A DNA stretch of 64,000 bases, taken from contig BAFH01000001.1 of NCBI GenBank assembly GCA_000296795.1, positions 388-64,387 of the forward strand, written 5' to 3'. Shown piece by piece: positions 8,801 to 17,266 of this stretch. The position numbers and the translations under genes are program-made. Under the pieces are notes generated by a model. It saw only the letters and a list, made by a program, of their open reading frames with translations. It was not told where the DNA came from and did not search any database. The DNA comes from Candidatus Jettenia caeni (GTDB taxonomy: Bacteria; Planctomycetota; Brocadiia; Brocadiales; Brocadiaceae). Positions within the stretch are counted from its first letter, which is position 1, and the number at the start of each line of letters is the position of its first letter.

Positions 8801-10462
8801 CACTTGTTGCCACTCCGTAGGGGAAAGCTTTAGCTGCTCAGCAGAAAGATTGGCATAGTAAGGGTCTTCCGTATTTTCTCCTACTGATTCACCGTTATCC
8901 AATGATTCACGAACGGTAGTATTATACTCTGCAGCGCTGGATAACTCATGGGTAGTTGGTGTTCCATTTGCCACAACATCAGTTCCCTGCCCAATCGCAG
9001 CCACAGGTTCATCAGTATTTGATATTACGGTAAAAATGTAGCCTTTGTTGACAGTATTCCGGTTCTTTAATCGTATCTCACTCCCGGTAATACTAACGTC
9101 TGCAGTACCATCTTCTGATTCAATAAAGAAATCATCGGTGCGGTACACAGAGGTTACCTTTTCATCGGTACCAAGCTTTATCGCCCCGTTCGTGGTTAAA
9201 AATACCGCAAAAAGGTTTCCTGTCTTTGGATGGCGGGAGTATATAACATCACTACTTGCGTAGCTTTTCGTGCTTTGGTACATAGCGCCATTCCATGAAC
9301 GGTCGGTAAGAGGAACATTATTAAGATTGTCCCAATTTGGTAAACACCGGATAAGTTTTAATTTTGGAGACACTTCGGTGATACTCTGAAGATCCGATGT
9401 ATCTTTCGTACTGCTAAACTGTCCAAACCAGTTATACCATGCACCATTGATAGCTGCTTTAGCAGCAAAAAGACGATTTTTATCTTCGCTAAAATCACCA
9501 ATTTGGGAATTACCAACCTTATCGTGCGTAATAGGTATCCCCGAATTAAAGTTATTACCATCGTCCACAAAATTCGCATTTTGCTGACTTCCCTGGGTTA
9601 ACATATCCGGGATTAATGCGTCTTTATCTGCACGGTCCTTTATCTGGTATATCCATTCATTGTTATCCACCTCATTATAGAGCCAGGTTGGCCGAACAAT
9701 CCATTTGGAATTCTTAAATTCCTCCGCCATTCGCGTTCTTAGTTTCTTATAAAATGCGGCAACTCCTTCGGTATATGTTGCATAATCATGAGTGATGGCA
9801 CCATGCACTAAACCGGAATCCATACCTGTCCAATAGGATAAAGGAACTGGCTCGTTATCGCCCTTTTCATTGAGCCGGTAAAATCCGCCAGCAAGTTTTG
9901 GCTCATCAATAATATACCCGCCAAAGGTAAACGGTAAATTAGGGTCCTCATACATCTTCGCTGTCCGGATAATTTCTTCGACAACCTCATCAATAACAGC
10001 TTGTTGTTGAAAATCCCATAGTACGGAAAACTTTGTTGAGGCCCCGGAAGGGTGATACCCTGTCGCTAAATTGGAAGGGAATGGATCATTACTCTTCCAA
10101 ACCATGCGTTGATTATAAAAATCCCTTGCCTTTTCGGAAATAGGTTTCGTGGTATCTATGTATCTACTGTATCCGGATAAGACTTGCGGATACCAGCAAG
10201 GGTCAATGAGATAAAATTTGAGCCCTGAACAATCAGGGTTATTTTGATAGTCTTTAAGAGCAGAAGATGGATGTATGGCAATATAATCATAACCCATTTG
10301 CTTTGCATATTTGATATCCTCTTCCGGTTTACCACACCAGGCAATGCCATAAAAATTCTTGTAACCTTTTATATCTGCATTTGCATAGGCATTTTCGCTT
10401 AAGGAAAATATTTGGCTAAAAAGCAAAAATGCAAATCCTAAAAGACTAATAGTAAATTTCAT
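5870..10462 (-). CDS. large secreted BNR/sortilin-propeller protein with CBM9-like C-terminus
   Basis: This 1530-residue protein starts with a Sec signal peptide (residues 1-28, ending AYANA). Residues about 35-390 read like a TIM-barrel glycoside-hydrolase-like domain (YGIAWCGKPEEDIKYAKQMG, FTFGGYIIDEP). Residues about 560-1210 contain at least eleven Asp-box motifs (SEDGGTTW, TIDGGETW, SKDGGSTW, STDYGATW and others), as in VPS10/sortilin-type propellers. An Ig-like domain follows (about 1220-1320), then a CBM9/DOMON-like carbohydrate-binding domain (IDGNLKESLW through FDIQNNDDDNG). It probably acts outside the cell on glycans or as an adhesive matrix protein. No catalytic residues can be assigned with confidence. 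The Asp-box architecture recurs in the 694-residue protein at 52719-54803. Confidence 0.82.
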   Translation of the reverse strand: MKFTISLLGFAFLLFSQIFSLSENAYANADIKGYKNFYGIAWCGKPEEDIKYAKQMGYDYIAIHPSSALKDYQNNPDCSGLKFYLIDPCWYPQVLSGYSRYIDTTKPISEKARDFYNQRMVWKSNDPFPSNLATGYHPSGASTKFSVLWDFQQQAVIDEVVEEIIRTAKMYEDPNLPFTFGGYIIDEPKLAGGFYRLNEKGDNEPVPLSYWTGMDSGLVHGAITHDYATYTEGVAAFYKKLRTRMAEEFKNSKWIVRPTWLYNEVDNNEWIYQIKDRADKDALIPDMLTQGSQQNANFVDDGNNFNSGIPITHDKVGNSQIGDFSEDKNRLFAAKAAINGAWYNWFGQFSSTKDTSDLQSITEVSPKLKLIRCLPNWDNLNNVPLTDRSWNGAMYQSTKSYASSDVIYSRHPKTGNLFAVFLTTNGAIKLGTDEKVTSVYRTDDFFIESEDGTADVSITGSEIRLKNRNTVNKGYIFTVISNTDEPVAAIGQGTDVVANGTPTTHELSSAAEYNTTVRESLDNGESVGENTEDPYYANLSAEQLKLSPTEWQQVPIRTAAQKAAGLMGGEGTQLIYTIAYAQSNPNMVYLTSDTSQIWKSEDGGTTWKMKKKGFPAKGGISLVVSPTNDKVVFVAGSVHTVNRSTKSPCSGIYRTIDGGETWKQVKQTHYHKPSADEKGGSHFAFGASSSIVYAGTHDQGLLKSKDGGSTWSSMNVFKSQEILDVKAHPTNPSTLYVSAKSSSSKGLYRVTDNGSVTVQKIGSGLPTYPHTVVINPKQPLVIYAALRQYGVYMSVDGGNNFSPRNSGISVLGNGKKASYLSISQADPNCLYVSFYASQSVYYTHNGGSKWYSPNSMDEKNAYGYVSGSMVDPASPSYIGFLAAPTAFHPNNKNVALIAGNSYHIKRTTDGGVNWRFVSSGYTGAAVAKGSNSMSWDPHNPNRFAFFLTDYGPYLTEDGGSTFRTLDVPKYGDKSTPVGALDPARDSKVIVTAAGEWYSQVIVISRDNGKTWTQIKKDSNGNSTESSYRFIAFHPQNTKIIYAGQFKSTDKGYTWKKLSKKIVAMYQKDGNIVYSASNNNGTNVVYRSTDGGNTWSAPYGTFKGSNGAGIYELAVDPTNPNRLYAAVDASGLFVWNGSKWIEKTSADGLKNDWFGRKPTQTVAVDPKSPNVVYIGRAAPSYGQSNGVFRSTDYGATWQSVSHNIGPDINISSLSVNPNNGYVYAGSYHGTFKLAPPYSSAKDVTPPVASITVPTSTDTHTTDQNTISLSGTASDNISVTSITWVNNRGGSGTAEGTTNWSIPKIALFNGENIITITAKDQADNKGVDAVKVNFVAPNTTFAHKALSSPTIDGNLKESLWNITTNVNKVLTGTPDNEVNFGVSWDNKNLYVGVKVLDTTLRNDSGDPWQDDSIEIYIDANHNQKTTYDTYDRQYIKGYNDSALFSRQNKTGVLHAWTPVSGGYSVEMAIPWSNLGITPSDGMRIGFDIQNNDDDNGNTREHVLMWNGKNDNYRDTSAFGDLILSSEVSEPII

Positions 10463-10569
10463 TCAAACCGTCTCCTAACAAAAGTTTTTAAATCGTTGCA
10501 CCAAAACTTTACAAAATAAACCTGCAACTGGTAAAGGTGCCTCCTTTCTGTAAAAATTTTCATGGAAAA

Positions 10570-10614
10570 GCGACATGTCACATTTTACAGCGACACATCT
10601 CTGTGCCATGTCAC
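10570..10614. promoter_or_regulatory. paired palindromic sites upstream of the BNR gene
   Basis: GCGACATGTCAC (10570-10581) and GTGCCATGTCAC (10603-10614) lie 108-152 bp upstream of the start codon at 10462, spaced 33 bp start to start. They match the pair at 5389-5434 in motif and spacing. A half-site CGACAC lies between them. This looks like a two-dimer binding site for a shared regulator (inference). Confidence 0.5.
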
Positions 10615-12028
10615 ACGTCTATTCGTTCTCAGGTAAAACTCATATACTTTTTATACGCCCCAAATGCCTTGATTTTACTACAAGAGCAAATTATTTAGCA
10701 CCTTTCGGTATTTATGGCATAATATTTGTTACAGTTTAACGTGTATCAAGGAATTTCAATTCCGTAGGGCAACCCTTCCGGGGTGCTACCTATGATCACG
10801 TATTCAGACGGCGAGGCAAGGCTAAAGTCTCACCCCTGCATTAAACTAAAAGACTAAAGTAAACTAGTTGCAAAAGACCAGAGAATCGTTATGGTATTGG
10901 CAAAAATGCGAATTCCAATAAAAATAATGAGTCTCTGTCTCTGTTTATTGTTTAATAAACAATGATCAGACAAACCACGTTACATAGAGGTTACATCTAT
11001 GGTTTTTCTATGAGTATTTTTTCATTCGAAAGAATTTTTGGCCAAAAATTCATAACTCTATTTTGTTCTTAGTAGGTTATCCTCCCCTTCCATTTGCCCT
11101 GTATCTTCACTACATATACGCTTTATGATAATGAATTTTTGAGGGCAGTTATTTTAGGTATAACTACTTTTTTGAAACAAAAGAACTATGGTCAAAAACT
11201 TGAATAAACGCTGATCTGCACATTAACACACAGATCGTTCCTGGACGAGATTCTGGACTATATAGGGGATTTTGGGAATTCAAGAGCATTACTGAAATGG
11301 TAAATAACAACTTTGAAGCCCAGTTTTCTCCTTGCTATGTTTAGATCTTCAGGAAGGTTTAGATGGTGATTCCTTGTAATTATTGATGAGCATACGAAGA
11401 GGCGAAAAACAGGGTAAATTTCCATTATGTCTCTGCGAATGCACATACAAGATCTAAAATCTGAAGATATTGAATTTCTGCTCTTACAGGCTATACGTCA
11501 CCTTGGGTGCTTAAAGGTAGGATGAGGGATTATTGTATGATTGATATATAAGGCGGGAGTATATACCATTACCCTTTCGGTGATGTAGAGATCGCTGCCG
11601 TTCTCATATTCCTCCTGGTTTCACAAACGATGTCGCAGTTTTAAGTGTTAAAGTTTTCTTCACCCTTTATACAAATACGTTGCACCTCTATCATCCCCTG
11701 CCAGGAGATTTATAAATATCATCATATTTATATGTGAAGAAGTTGAGTCGTTTCTTTTAACACTCAAAATCCAATACACAGCAAGTTGTAAACAAATTAC
11801 CTCATTATTCCCGGAAATAGCAAAGTGAGGTAAACTTTTCTTTTCAAAAAGCAAATTAAAGTTTCATATTTATAACATAGCTAATTTGAAATGGCAATAA
11901 AAAAATTAAATTTTTTTTATTTATTTTGATTTGTTGTAAAGGATTGGTTTTGTAATTTTTGATAGGTCTGCCGTTGGTAAGCTGAACGAACCCAGATAAT
12001 TGCCGCTAAATAATTATTACGAATCTGC
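10615..12028. other. 1.4-kb non-coding stretch
   Basis: I see no convincing gene. The 10745-10830 part is a copy of the recurring module 'GGAATTTCAATTCCGTAGGG ... GGCAAGGCTAAAG'. The rest is AT-rich, with a T-rich run near 11905-11925. Short open frames at 11258-11446 and 11660-11854 have no recognisable motif and no clear ribosome-binding site. Confidence 0.5.
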
Positions 12029-12733
12029 TTATTGTCTTATAAGCATCTTTCCTATTACCCGAAGTGGCTTAGGTAAATTCAGCTTATTTGTATATTCATA
12101 AAGATCTTTTAACAGAAAGGTGTATCTATTCATAATTCTGTCTTTCAAAGAGGTTCGTTTCACCTTTTCAACGATGGTAATAGAATTCACAAATCTGACA
12201 TTCCTGAGCTTTTTTGACTTATAGACAAGTTCTTTAACAACCCTTTTAGGTCCCGTCCATCTATTTCCGCTTGCCGTATCATGAAAGGCTAAAATACCGC
12301 CTTCTGTTACTTTTGGAAACCATAGCTCAACATCTAATTTTACATGATCATATTCATGGTTTCCGTCTATGAAAATGAGTTTAATAGGCTCATCAAAATT
12401 TTTAGCTGCTTCTTCTGAAGTTTTCACAATAGGAGTTATTATATCATCAATTTTTGCATTCTTAATATTCCTTTGAAACTCCTCAAAAGTTTCAATCTTA
12501 TCGGATCTGTGTTTATGTCCTTTGTGAGGATCGATTGCATAGATCTTCAATTTATTTCCCCGTTTTGAGCCCATGCCTAACCATATTGTTGATTTTCCTT
12601 TCCATGAACCAATTTCTACAATCACATTTTCACTCGTACAATTTTTAGCTAAAGTATAAAGCAATTCTCCCTCTTTATCTGTTAACCAACCATCAACATT
12701 ATCAACTATTTTTTTAATCTCATGTATTTCCAT
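12029..12733 (-). CDS. class I SAM-dependent methyltransferase (Methyltransf_24 type)
   Basis: This 234-residue protein has the SAM-binding motif VIVEIGSWKGKSTIWLG (about residues 34-50), the second-strand acidic region IDPHKGH, and LIFIDGNHEYDHVKLDVELW followed by GGILAFHDT. These are characteristic of the Methyltransf_24 / cephalosporin-hydroxylase-like group often found in polysaccharide clusters. The acceptor is unknown. It stands alone between two long non-coding stretches, so it is probably monocistronic. Sugar or lipid methylation is possible from family context, but nothing in the neighbourhood fixes it. Confidence 0.8.
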   Translation of the reverse strand: MEIHEIKKIVDNVDGWLTDKEGELLYTLAKNCTSENVIVEIGSWKGKSTIWLGMGSKRGNKLKIYAIDPHKGHKHRSDKIETFEEFQRNIKNAKIDDIITPIVKTSEEAAKNFDEPIKLIFIDGNHEYDHVKLDVELWFPKVTEGGILAFHDTASGNRWTGPKRVVKELVYKSKKLRNVRFVNSITIVEKVKRTSLKDRIMNRYTFLLKDLYEYTNKLNLPKPLRVIGKMLIRQ

Positions 12734-13565
12734 AGCTATTTTCCCATGTAAAAGTATTAACGAAATTACTGTTTACTCATTCTGTTTAAGGATACATATT
12801 CATTGTAAACAAACCGGATAAAGGACAAATTTACGTAAGAATAACCTAACGCTGTAACTATTCCTGGTGATCAGATTATTACAAGAAATATCATGGACCA
12901 AGATTAGATTAGGGGCATTTGCAACGGGGAAACCTTATAGACAAAATGAATATTACTGTTTAACAGGCAATGCGATATATCGCAATATATCTGCCATAGA
13001 AATTTTATTATGGGAATTTATTGTAAAAATATAATTATTATGTAACTCTTTTAAGAATAGATATTTAAACTAAATACTAGAGAAATTTTATCAAGGCCAA
13101 TTTTATCCTTGAAGGAACTACTCTTATTTTTCTGTATGTATATACATACGCAGGTATCGAACATTTGTTTTAAACGATTGCAACACAAGCATATACATTC
13201 ATCTTTATATGATTGTTTAAAGATACTCTCTGTAGGCAATTGTATACATTTGAAAAAACAGAGCAATGTAGGGGGCAAGGCTTCAGCCTTGCTTCTCTGC
13301 TGGAATGTACCCTGGGTAAGAGCAACCCTGAAGGGTTTACCCTACAATTGAAATTCCTATACATATACATTAAACCAGGCCTTTGGAGACTTTTAATAGC
13401 AATCCTTGCGGGGGTAGGGAAGAACCTTGTGTTCGCCAAACGGGAGACAAACAGAAATGTTTTGAATTGGGAGGGCAAGGGCGAACACAAGGTTCGCCCC
13501 TGCACAAAAGAATATTGACATTCCTTAAACAGATGATGTTTTTATCTGAATGCCCTTTTAACTTT
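12734..13565. repeat. non-coding region with mosaic repeats
   Basis: AT-rich sequence with no gene up to about 13260. Then follow two recurring modules: GGCAAGGCTTCAGCCTTGC ... AACCCTGAAGGGTTTACCCT (about 13275-13345) and a hairpin-forming pair GAACCTTGTGTTCGCC / GGCGAACACAAGGTTC (about 13421-13496). The second module recurs near 45525-45565. Confidence 0.65.
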
Positions 13566-14300
13566 TTAATGTGAAGAATGAGCTCCGTGTGATGGAGACA
13601 TACTTTTACTTGCCTCGTATTTTTTGAATTCGTTGAATGCCTCTTCAGCCTCGTCACTCATCCCTTTTAACAGGTAAACAACACCTAAATAGTTATGCGC
13701 CGTTCCCAGTTTCGGATCCAGCTCAAGGGCTTTTTTATGAGCAGCAATAGCCTCATCCAGTCTTTTTTGCTTACAGTATGTTAAACCAAGCTCATTATAG
13801 GCTGAGGCAAGTTTAGGATGTAATTCCAAAGCCCGCATCTGCATATTTACTGCATCCTCAAACTGCTCGTTCATGCGATAAACAACACCTAAGCTAAAGT
13901 ATATCATCGGATCTTCGGGTTTTAACTTCAGTTCTTTTCTATACACCTCTCCGGCTTTATCAAATTTTCCTAAGGTGTAGTATGCCTTTCCAAGTTTTTC
14001 ATAGGCATTAACCATGGCCGGATCAAGCTCGATTGCTTTCTCCCATGCAGCAATCGCTGCGTCAAAGCTGCCTTTTTTGATATGCTCTAATCCGTAATTA
14101 TAATACTCTGCCGCCGTCATTTTTTCCGGAAGCTTAACCTCTTTTTTTACTTCCTGAGTATCTGAAGATCCTTCTGATACGACATCTTCATTTGCATTAA
14201 TACCTTCAGATGCCTCTTTTTTACTACATCCGGTTATGGATATACAGAACACTATACCGGCAATTGTTATTATAGGTAAATTTCTTTCAATCATCCCCAT
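13566..14300 (-). CDS. TPR-repeat lipoprotein
   Basis: This 244-residue protein begins with a lipoprotein signal: a hydrophobic stretch followed by a lipobox ending ITGC near residue 25, so it is probably anchored to a membrane through a lipidated cysteine. Residues about 60-225 contain five tandem tetratricopeptide repeats, recognisable by repeated A-x-x-x-W/Y-x-K-A-I-E-L-D-P blocks (AAWEKAIELDPAMVNAYEKLG, AHKKALELDPKLGTAHNYLG). TPR domains hold protein partners, which are unknown here. The C-terminus is His/Ser rich. The next gene upstream is the polyprenyl synthase, about 67 bp away, so cotranscription is possible. Confidence 0.85.
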   Translation of the reverse strand: MGMIERNLPIITIAGIVFCISITGCSKKEASEGINANEDVVSEGSSDTQEVKKEVKLPEKMTAAEYYNYGLEHIKKGSFDAAIAAWEKAIELDPAMVNAYEKLGKAYYTLGKFDKAGEVYRKELKLKPEDPMIYFSLGVVYRMNEQFEDAVNMQMRALELHPKLASAYNELGLTYCKQKRLDEAIAAHKKALELDPKLGTAHNYLGVVYLLKGMSDEAEEAFNEFKKYEASKSMSPSHGAHSSH

Positions 14301-14367
14301 CGTATTTTATTCTCCAAACAATAATTACTTGTTGAGCCATAAGTAAAATGGCCTTGAAAACACATTA

Positions 14368-15351
14368 CTAGGACATTCGCTGCGCCATGAAAGATGCAAT
14401 TTCTTTAAATACTGTTTTGTTTTCAACAGGAATCTCATCAATAGTCTTATAAGCCTGTTTTACGAGATCTTCCGCATAATCCTGAGCATATTGTATAGCA
14501 TGATATTTTTTGTATATATCCAGCACCCATTTTATATCGTTATCGGTTGTTTCATCTCTGGGTTTTAACATAATATCGCGCAAGCATTTTTTATCATCCG
14601 TACAAGCAACTTGCAATGTATAGGAATATAAAAAGCTTGCCTTGCCTTCTTTCACATCGGAGCCGATCACCCCTCCCCGTCCCTTTCCATGAGTCATATC
14701 AATGAGATCATCACGGATTTGAAACGCTGGTCCCATTGTCTTCCCCAACATCCATATCTTTTCAACAACCTCTTCTGAAGCACCCGATACTATAGCCCCG
14801 CCGACCATACCACAAGCAAGATAATACCCCGTCTTAAGCTCGACCATTTGCATGTAGTTATCGACCGAAAAATCCTCCGATGCCCTTGCGCCAATATCTA
14901 TTGCCTGGCCCTCGACCGTTTTCCCATAAGTCAACGTGAGCACCTGTAATAATTTTATCTTTTTTTCCAACGATACGGAACTCGCCAGGATGCTTTTATA
15001 CGCGCAGGCGAGAAGATAATCTCCTGCGTTTATCGCATGAGCTATACCGTATTTCATCCACACGGTAGGCTGATCGCGCCGTATCGTATCCCCGTCTTCA
15101 ATATCATCGTGCATAAGAAACATATTATGCATAGCCTCGACGGCAAGAGCAAAGGGTATTGCATCTTTTGTATTTCCCCCCAATGCCTCACAGGTAATTA
15201 AGCATATGGCAGGTCTCACCCTTTTCCCTCCTGTGTACAGGTGATGCCATATAGGCTCGCTTAAATAATTTTTTTTATGAGGGGGTATTAACTCCTGTAA
15301 TAATTGGTCTATTTTCGCACCATAGGTTTTAATTGATTCATCGATCGGCAT
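14368..15351 (-). CDS. polyprenyl diphosphate synthase (trans-type, IspA/IspB family)
   Basis: This protein condenses isopentenyl diphosphate with allylic diphosphates to make a linear prenyl chain. Both aspartate-rich motifs are present: FARM as HDDIEDGDTIRR and SARM as QIRDDLIDM, as are GKRVRPAICL and the KTGY segment. I set the start at 15351 (MPIDESIK) because an AAAGGA ribosome-binding site lies 7 bp upstream; an ATG eight codons earlier has none. Residues before FARM include MFLMHDD, without an obvious bulky stop, so chain length (C15, C20 or longer) is uncertain. The product could supply the carrier lipid or quinone side chain. Confidence 0.9.
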   Translation of the reverse strand: MPIDESIKTYGAKIDQLLQELIPPHKKNYLSEPIWHHLYTGGKRVRPAICLITCEALGGNTKDAIPFALAVEAMHNMFLMHDDIEDGDTIRRDQPTVWMKYGIAHAINAGDYLLACAYKSILASSVSLEKKIKLLQVLTLTYGKTVEGQAIDIGARASEDFSVDNYMQMVELKTGYYLACGMVGGAIVSGASEEVVEKIWMLGKTMGPAFQIRDDLIDMTHGKGRGGVIGSDVKEGKASFLYSYTLQVACTDDKKCLRDIMLKPRDETTDNDIKWVLDIYKKYHAIQYAQDYAEDLVKQAYKTIDEIPVENKTVFKEIASFMAQRMS

Positions 15352-15444
15352 CTCTGATCCTTTTCCAAAGCACATAAGCCTATAAAAAGATTAAGAATAA
15401 GACAAGACTGCAGAAGTAAATTTGAGAAAACTACGATACAAAAT

Positions 15445-15480
15445 AAACCGCTTAAACGGTTGAAACGATTTAAGCGGTTT
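15445..15480 (-). terminator. hairpin after efp, terminator-like
   Basis: AAACCGCTTAAA and TTTAAGCGGTTT form a perfect 12-bp stem 26 bp past the efp stop. On the minus strand the stem is followed by a short U-rich run (ATTTTG). It resembles the larger hairpin at 62552-62605, which is built from the same AAACGGTTT-like words, so it may belong to a repeat family. Confidence 0.55.
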
Positions 15481-15505
15481 AAACAACAGAGTAAAGATAC
15501 TATTC

Positions 15506-16063
15506 CTATTCCCGTCCGAGAAATTCACCCGTCCTTGTATCTACTTTAATTCTCTCACCACTGTTGATAAATAACGGGACCTTTACGACAAGTCCCGTCT
15601 CTAACTTTGCAGGCTTATAGACATTCACTACCGTGTCCCCTTTTTTACCAGGATCTGTTTCGGTAATTTTTAAAACAACTGATGTTGGCAATTCTACGGA
15701 AATAGCTTTACCCTCATAAAAAGCTATCTTTGCCTGGCTGTTTAAGGTCATATAAGGAATGGCATCTTCTACTGCTTCTTTCGGTAATAATATTTGCTCA
15801 TAATTTTCTGTATCCATAAAGCAATAATTTTCACCATCTTTATAAAGATATTCCATCGTGCGATGCTCCAGGAATACATCTTCCAGTTTATCGGTAGACC
15901 GAAACCTCTTCTGAACCACACTCCCCTGCTTTAGACTCTTTAATTTGGCCTGTACCATACCCCGCCAGTTTCCAGGGGTCACGTGCTGATAGTCAACTAC
16001 GAGGTATAATTCACCGTCCATTTTAATCACGGTGCCCCTTTTAATTTCTGTAGCGCTTACCAA
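15506..16063 (-). CDS. efp: translation elongation factor P
   Basis: At 185 residues this is full length for EF-P, with the N-terminal KOW-like domain, the OB domain (LETGLVVKVPLFINSGERIKVDTRTGEFLGR) and the usual C-terminus. EF-P binds the ribosome between the P and E sites and relieves stalling at proline runs. The loop that normally carries the modified Lys34 (E. coli) or Arg32 (Pseudomonas) reads HVTPGNWRGMVQ, with Asn32 at the tip, so neither the lysyl-lysine nor the rhamnosyl-arginine modification would fit. The gene is followed by a terminator-like hairpin. Confidence 0.95.
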   Translation of the reverse strand: MVSATEIKRGTVIKMDGELYLVVDYQHVTPGNWRGMVQAKLKSLKQGSVVQKRFRSTDKLEDVFLEHRTMEYLYKDGENYCFMDTENYEQILLPKEAVEDAIPYMTLNSQAKIAFYEGKAISVELPTSVVLKITETDPGKKGDTVVNVYKPAKLETGLVVKVPLFINSGERIKVDTRTGEFLGRE

Positions 16064-16092
16064 TGTAATAACTCCTCAATAAAATGAATAAA

Positions 16093-17241
16093 CTAAATGT
16101 ATATAAATTCCGCCATTACGGTATCTGCGACAAATAATCCTTTTTCTGTAAGCTTTAATCTCTCATCATCATAACTTACCAATCCAGCCTTTCGTAATAT
16201 GCTTATAGTATCTCCAAATTGATCCTGTATCGTAGAGCCAAACCGCTCATAAAAATCTGTATTTGTTATGCCTTGCCGTAATCGTAAGGCCATAATAACG
16301 GTTTCAGATACAAAATGATCTTGCGGTAAACATTCACGAAAGGATTTTACCTCTTTATTCTCATGCATTCCATGAATATAACGAAACACATCTTTTTCGT
16401 TCGACATCCTCATGCCATCGATAAAAGAGTGCGCCCCTGCCCCCACACCCACATAGCTTGTATTCCTCCAATACACATGATTGTGAGAGCATTCATATCC
16501 GCTCTTTGCAAAGTTTGAGATCTCATAGTGGTTATAACCATTCAGGGTTAAATACTCTATGGCCGTTTTGTACATCTCTAGCTCTGTGTATTCATCCAGT
16601 TTACGAATAACCTCATTCTTTAAATCCCTGGTAAGTGGCGTTTCCCCCTCATAGGTAAGGGCATACGTCGATATATGTTCGGGGTTCAATGCAATTGCAA
16701 TTTCTAAATCTTTCTTCCAGTCATCAGGGGTCTGTTCCGGACATCCAAATATTAAATCGATATTAATATTTTTAAAACCTGCACTTCTTAACAAGGTAAA
16801 GACGTTTCTGGCATCATCGCCTGAATGGATACGGCCGAGGAATTGTAACTGTCTATCCTGAAATGACTGTATACCCAGACTTATACGGTTCACTGTATAC
16901 TCCTTTAACAATCTTACCTTATTTGCCGTCAGTGTACCCGGGTTAGCTTCAACAGTATACTCCTGTGTTTGAGATGTTGCATTATAACGGATGACGCTGC
17001 GAAGGAGTCTTTCCAATTGGATTTCAGATAAGAGGCTTGGTGTCCCCCCCCCTATATAGATAGTAGTAAATGTATATTGGGATGCTAAGGTATCTAATTC
17101 CTTGCTAAGGGCGTGAAGGTAGCGGTCAACTACGCGCGATTCCGATACCATTGAATTAAAATCACAGTAGTTACACTTTTTTGCGCAAAATGGGATATGT
17201 ATATAAAGGGCGGTGGGAAGAATATGTTTTTTAGATGTCAT
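16093..17241 (-). CDS. hemW: radical SAM heme chaperone HemW (CPO-like)
   Basis: The radical SAM cluster motif CAKKCNYCDF (CxxxCxxC) sits near the N-terminus after YIHIPFC. GGGTPSLL and the HemW-family HNHVYW motif follow, and the C-terminus contains the HemW winged region (ETVIMALRLRQGI). HemW binds heme and delivers it to proteins; it is not an active coproporphyrinogen oxidase in characterised members. I place the start at the ATG for MTSKKHIL (17241), which gives 382 residues, normal for the family, and avoids overlap with the upstream glycosyltransferase. A longer frame starts at 17307 and overlaps that gene by 41 bp. Confidence 0.88.
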   Translation of the reverse strand: MTSKKHILPTALYIHIPFCAKKCNYCDFNSMVSESRVVDRYLHALSKELDTLASQYTFTTIYIGGGTPSLLSEIQLERLLRSVIRYNATSQTQEYTVEANPGTLTANKVRLLKEYTVNRISLGIQSFQDRQLQFLGRIHSGDDARNVFTLLRSAGFKNINIDLIFGCPEQTPDDWKKDLEIAIALNPEHISTYALTYEGETPLTRDLKNEVIRKLDEYTELEMYKTAIEYLTLNGYNHYEISNFAKSGYECSHNHVYWRNTSYVGVGAGAHSFIDGMRMSNEKDVFRYIHGMHENKEVKSFRECLPQDHFVSETVIMALRLRQGITNTDFYERFGSTIQDQFGDTISILRKAGLVSYDDERLKLTEKGLFVADTVMAEFIYI

Positions 17242-17266
17242 CGTATCATGTAAAACGAGAAGCGCA

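Noticed and set aside
10463-10570. Possible sigma-54 promoter (GGCAC ... TTGCA) upstream of the BNR gene
   Set aside because: The GG-to-GC spacing is 14 bases rather than the required 10. The words are present but not as a working -24/-12 element.
11258-11854. Small open frames of about 60 codons as decayed transposase genes
   Set aside because: The translated sequences show no transposase motif that I can name. They are compatible with chance frames in AT-rich DNA.
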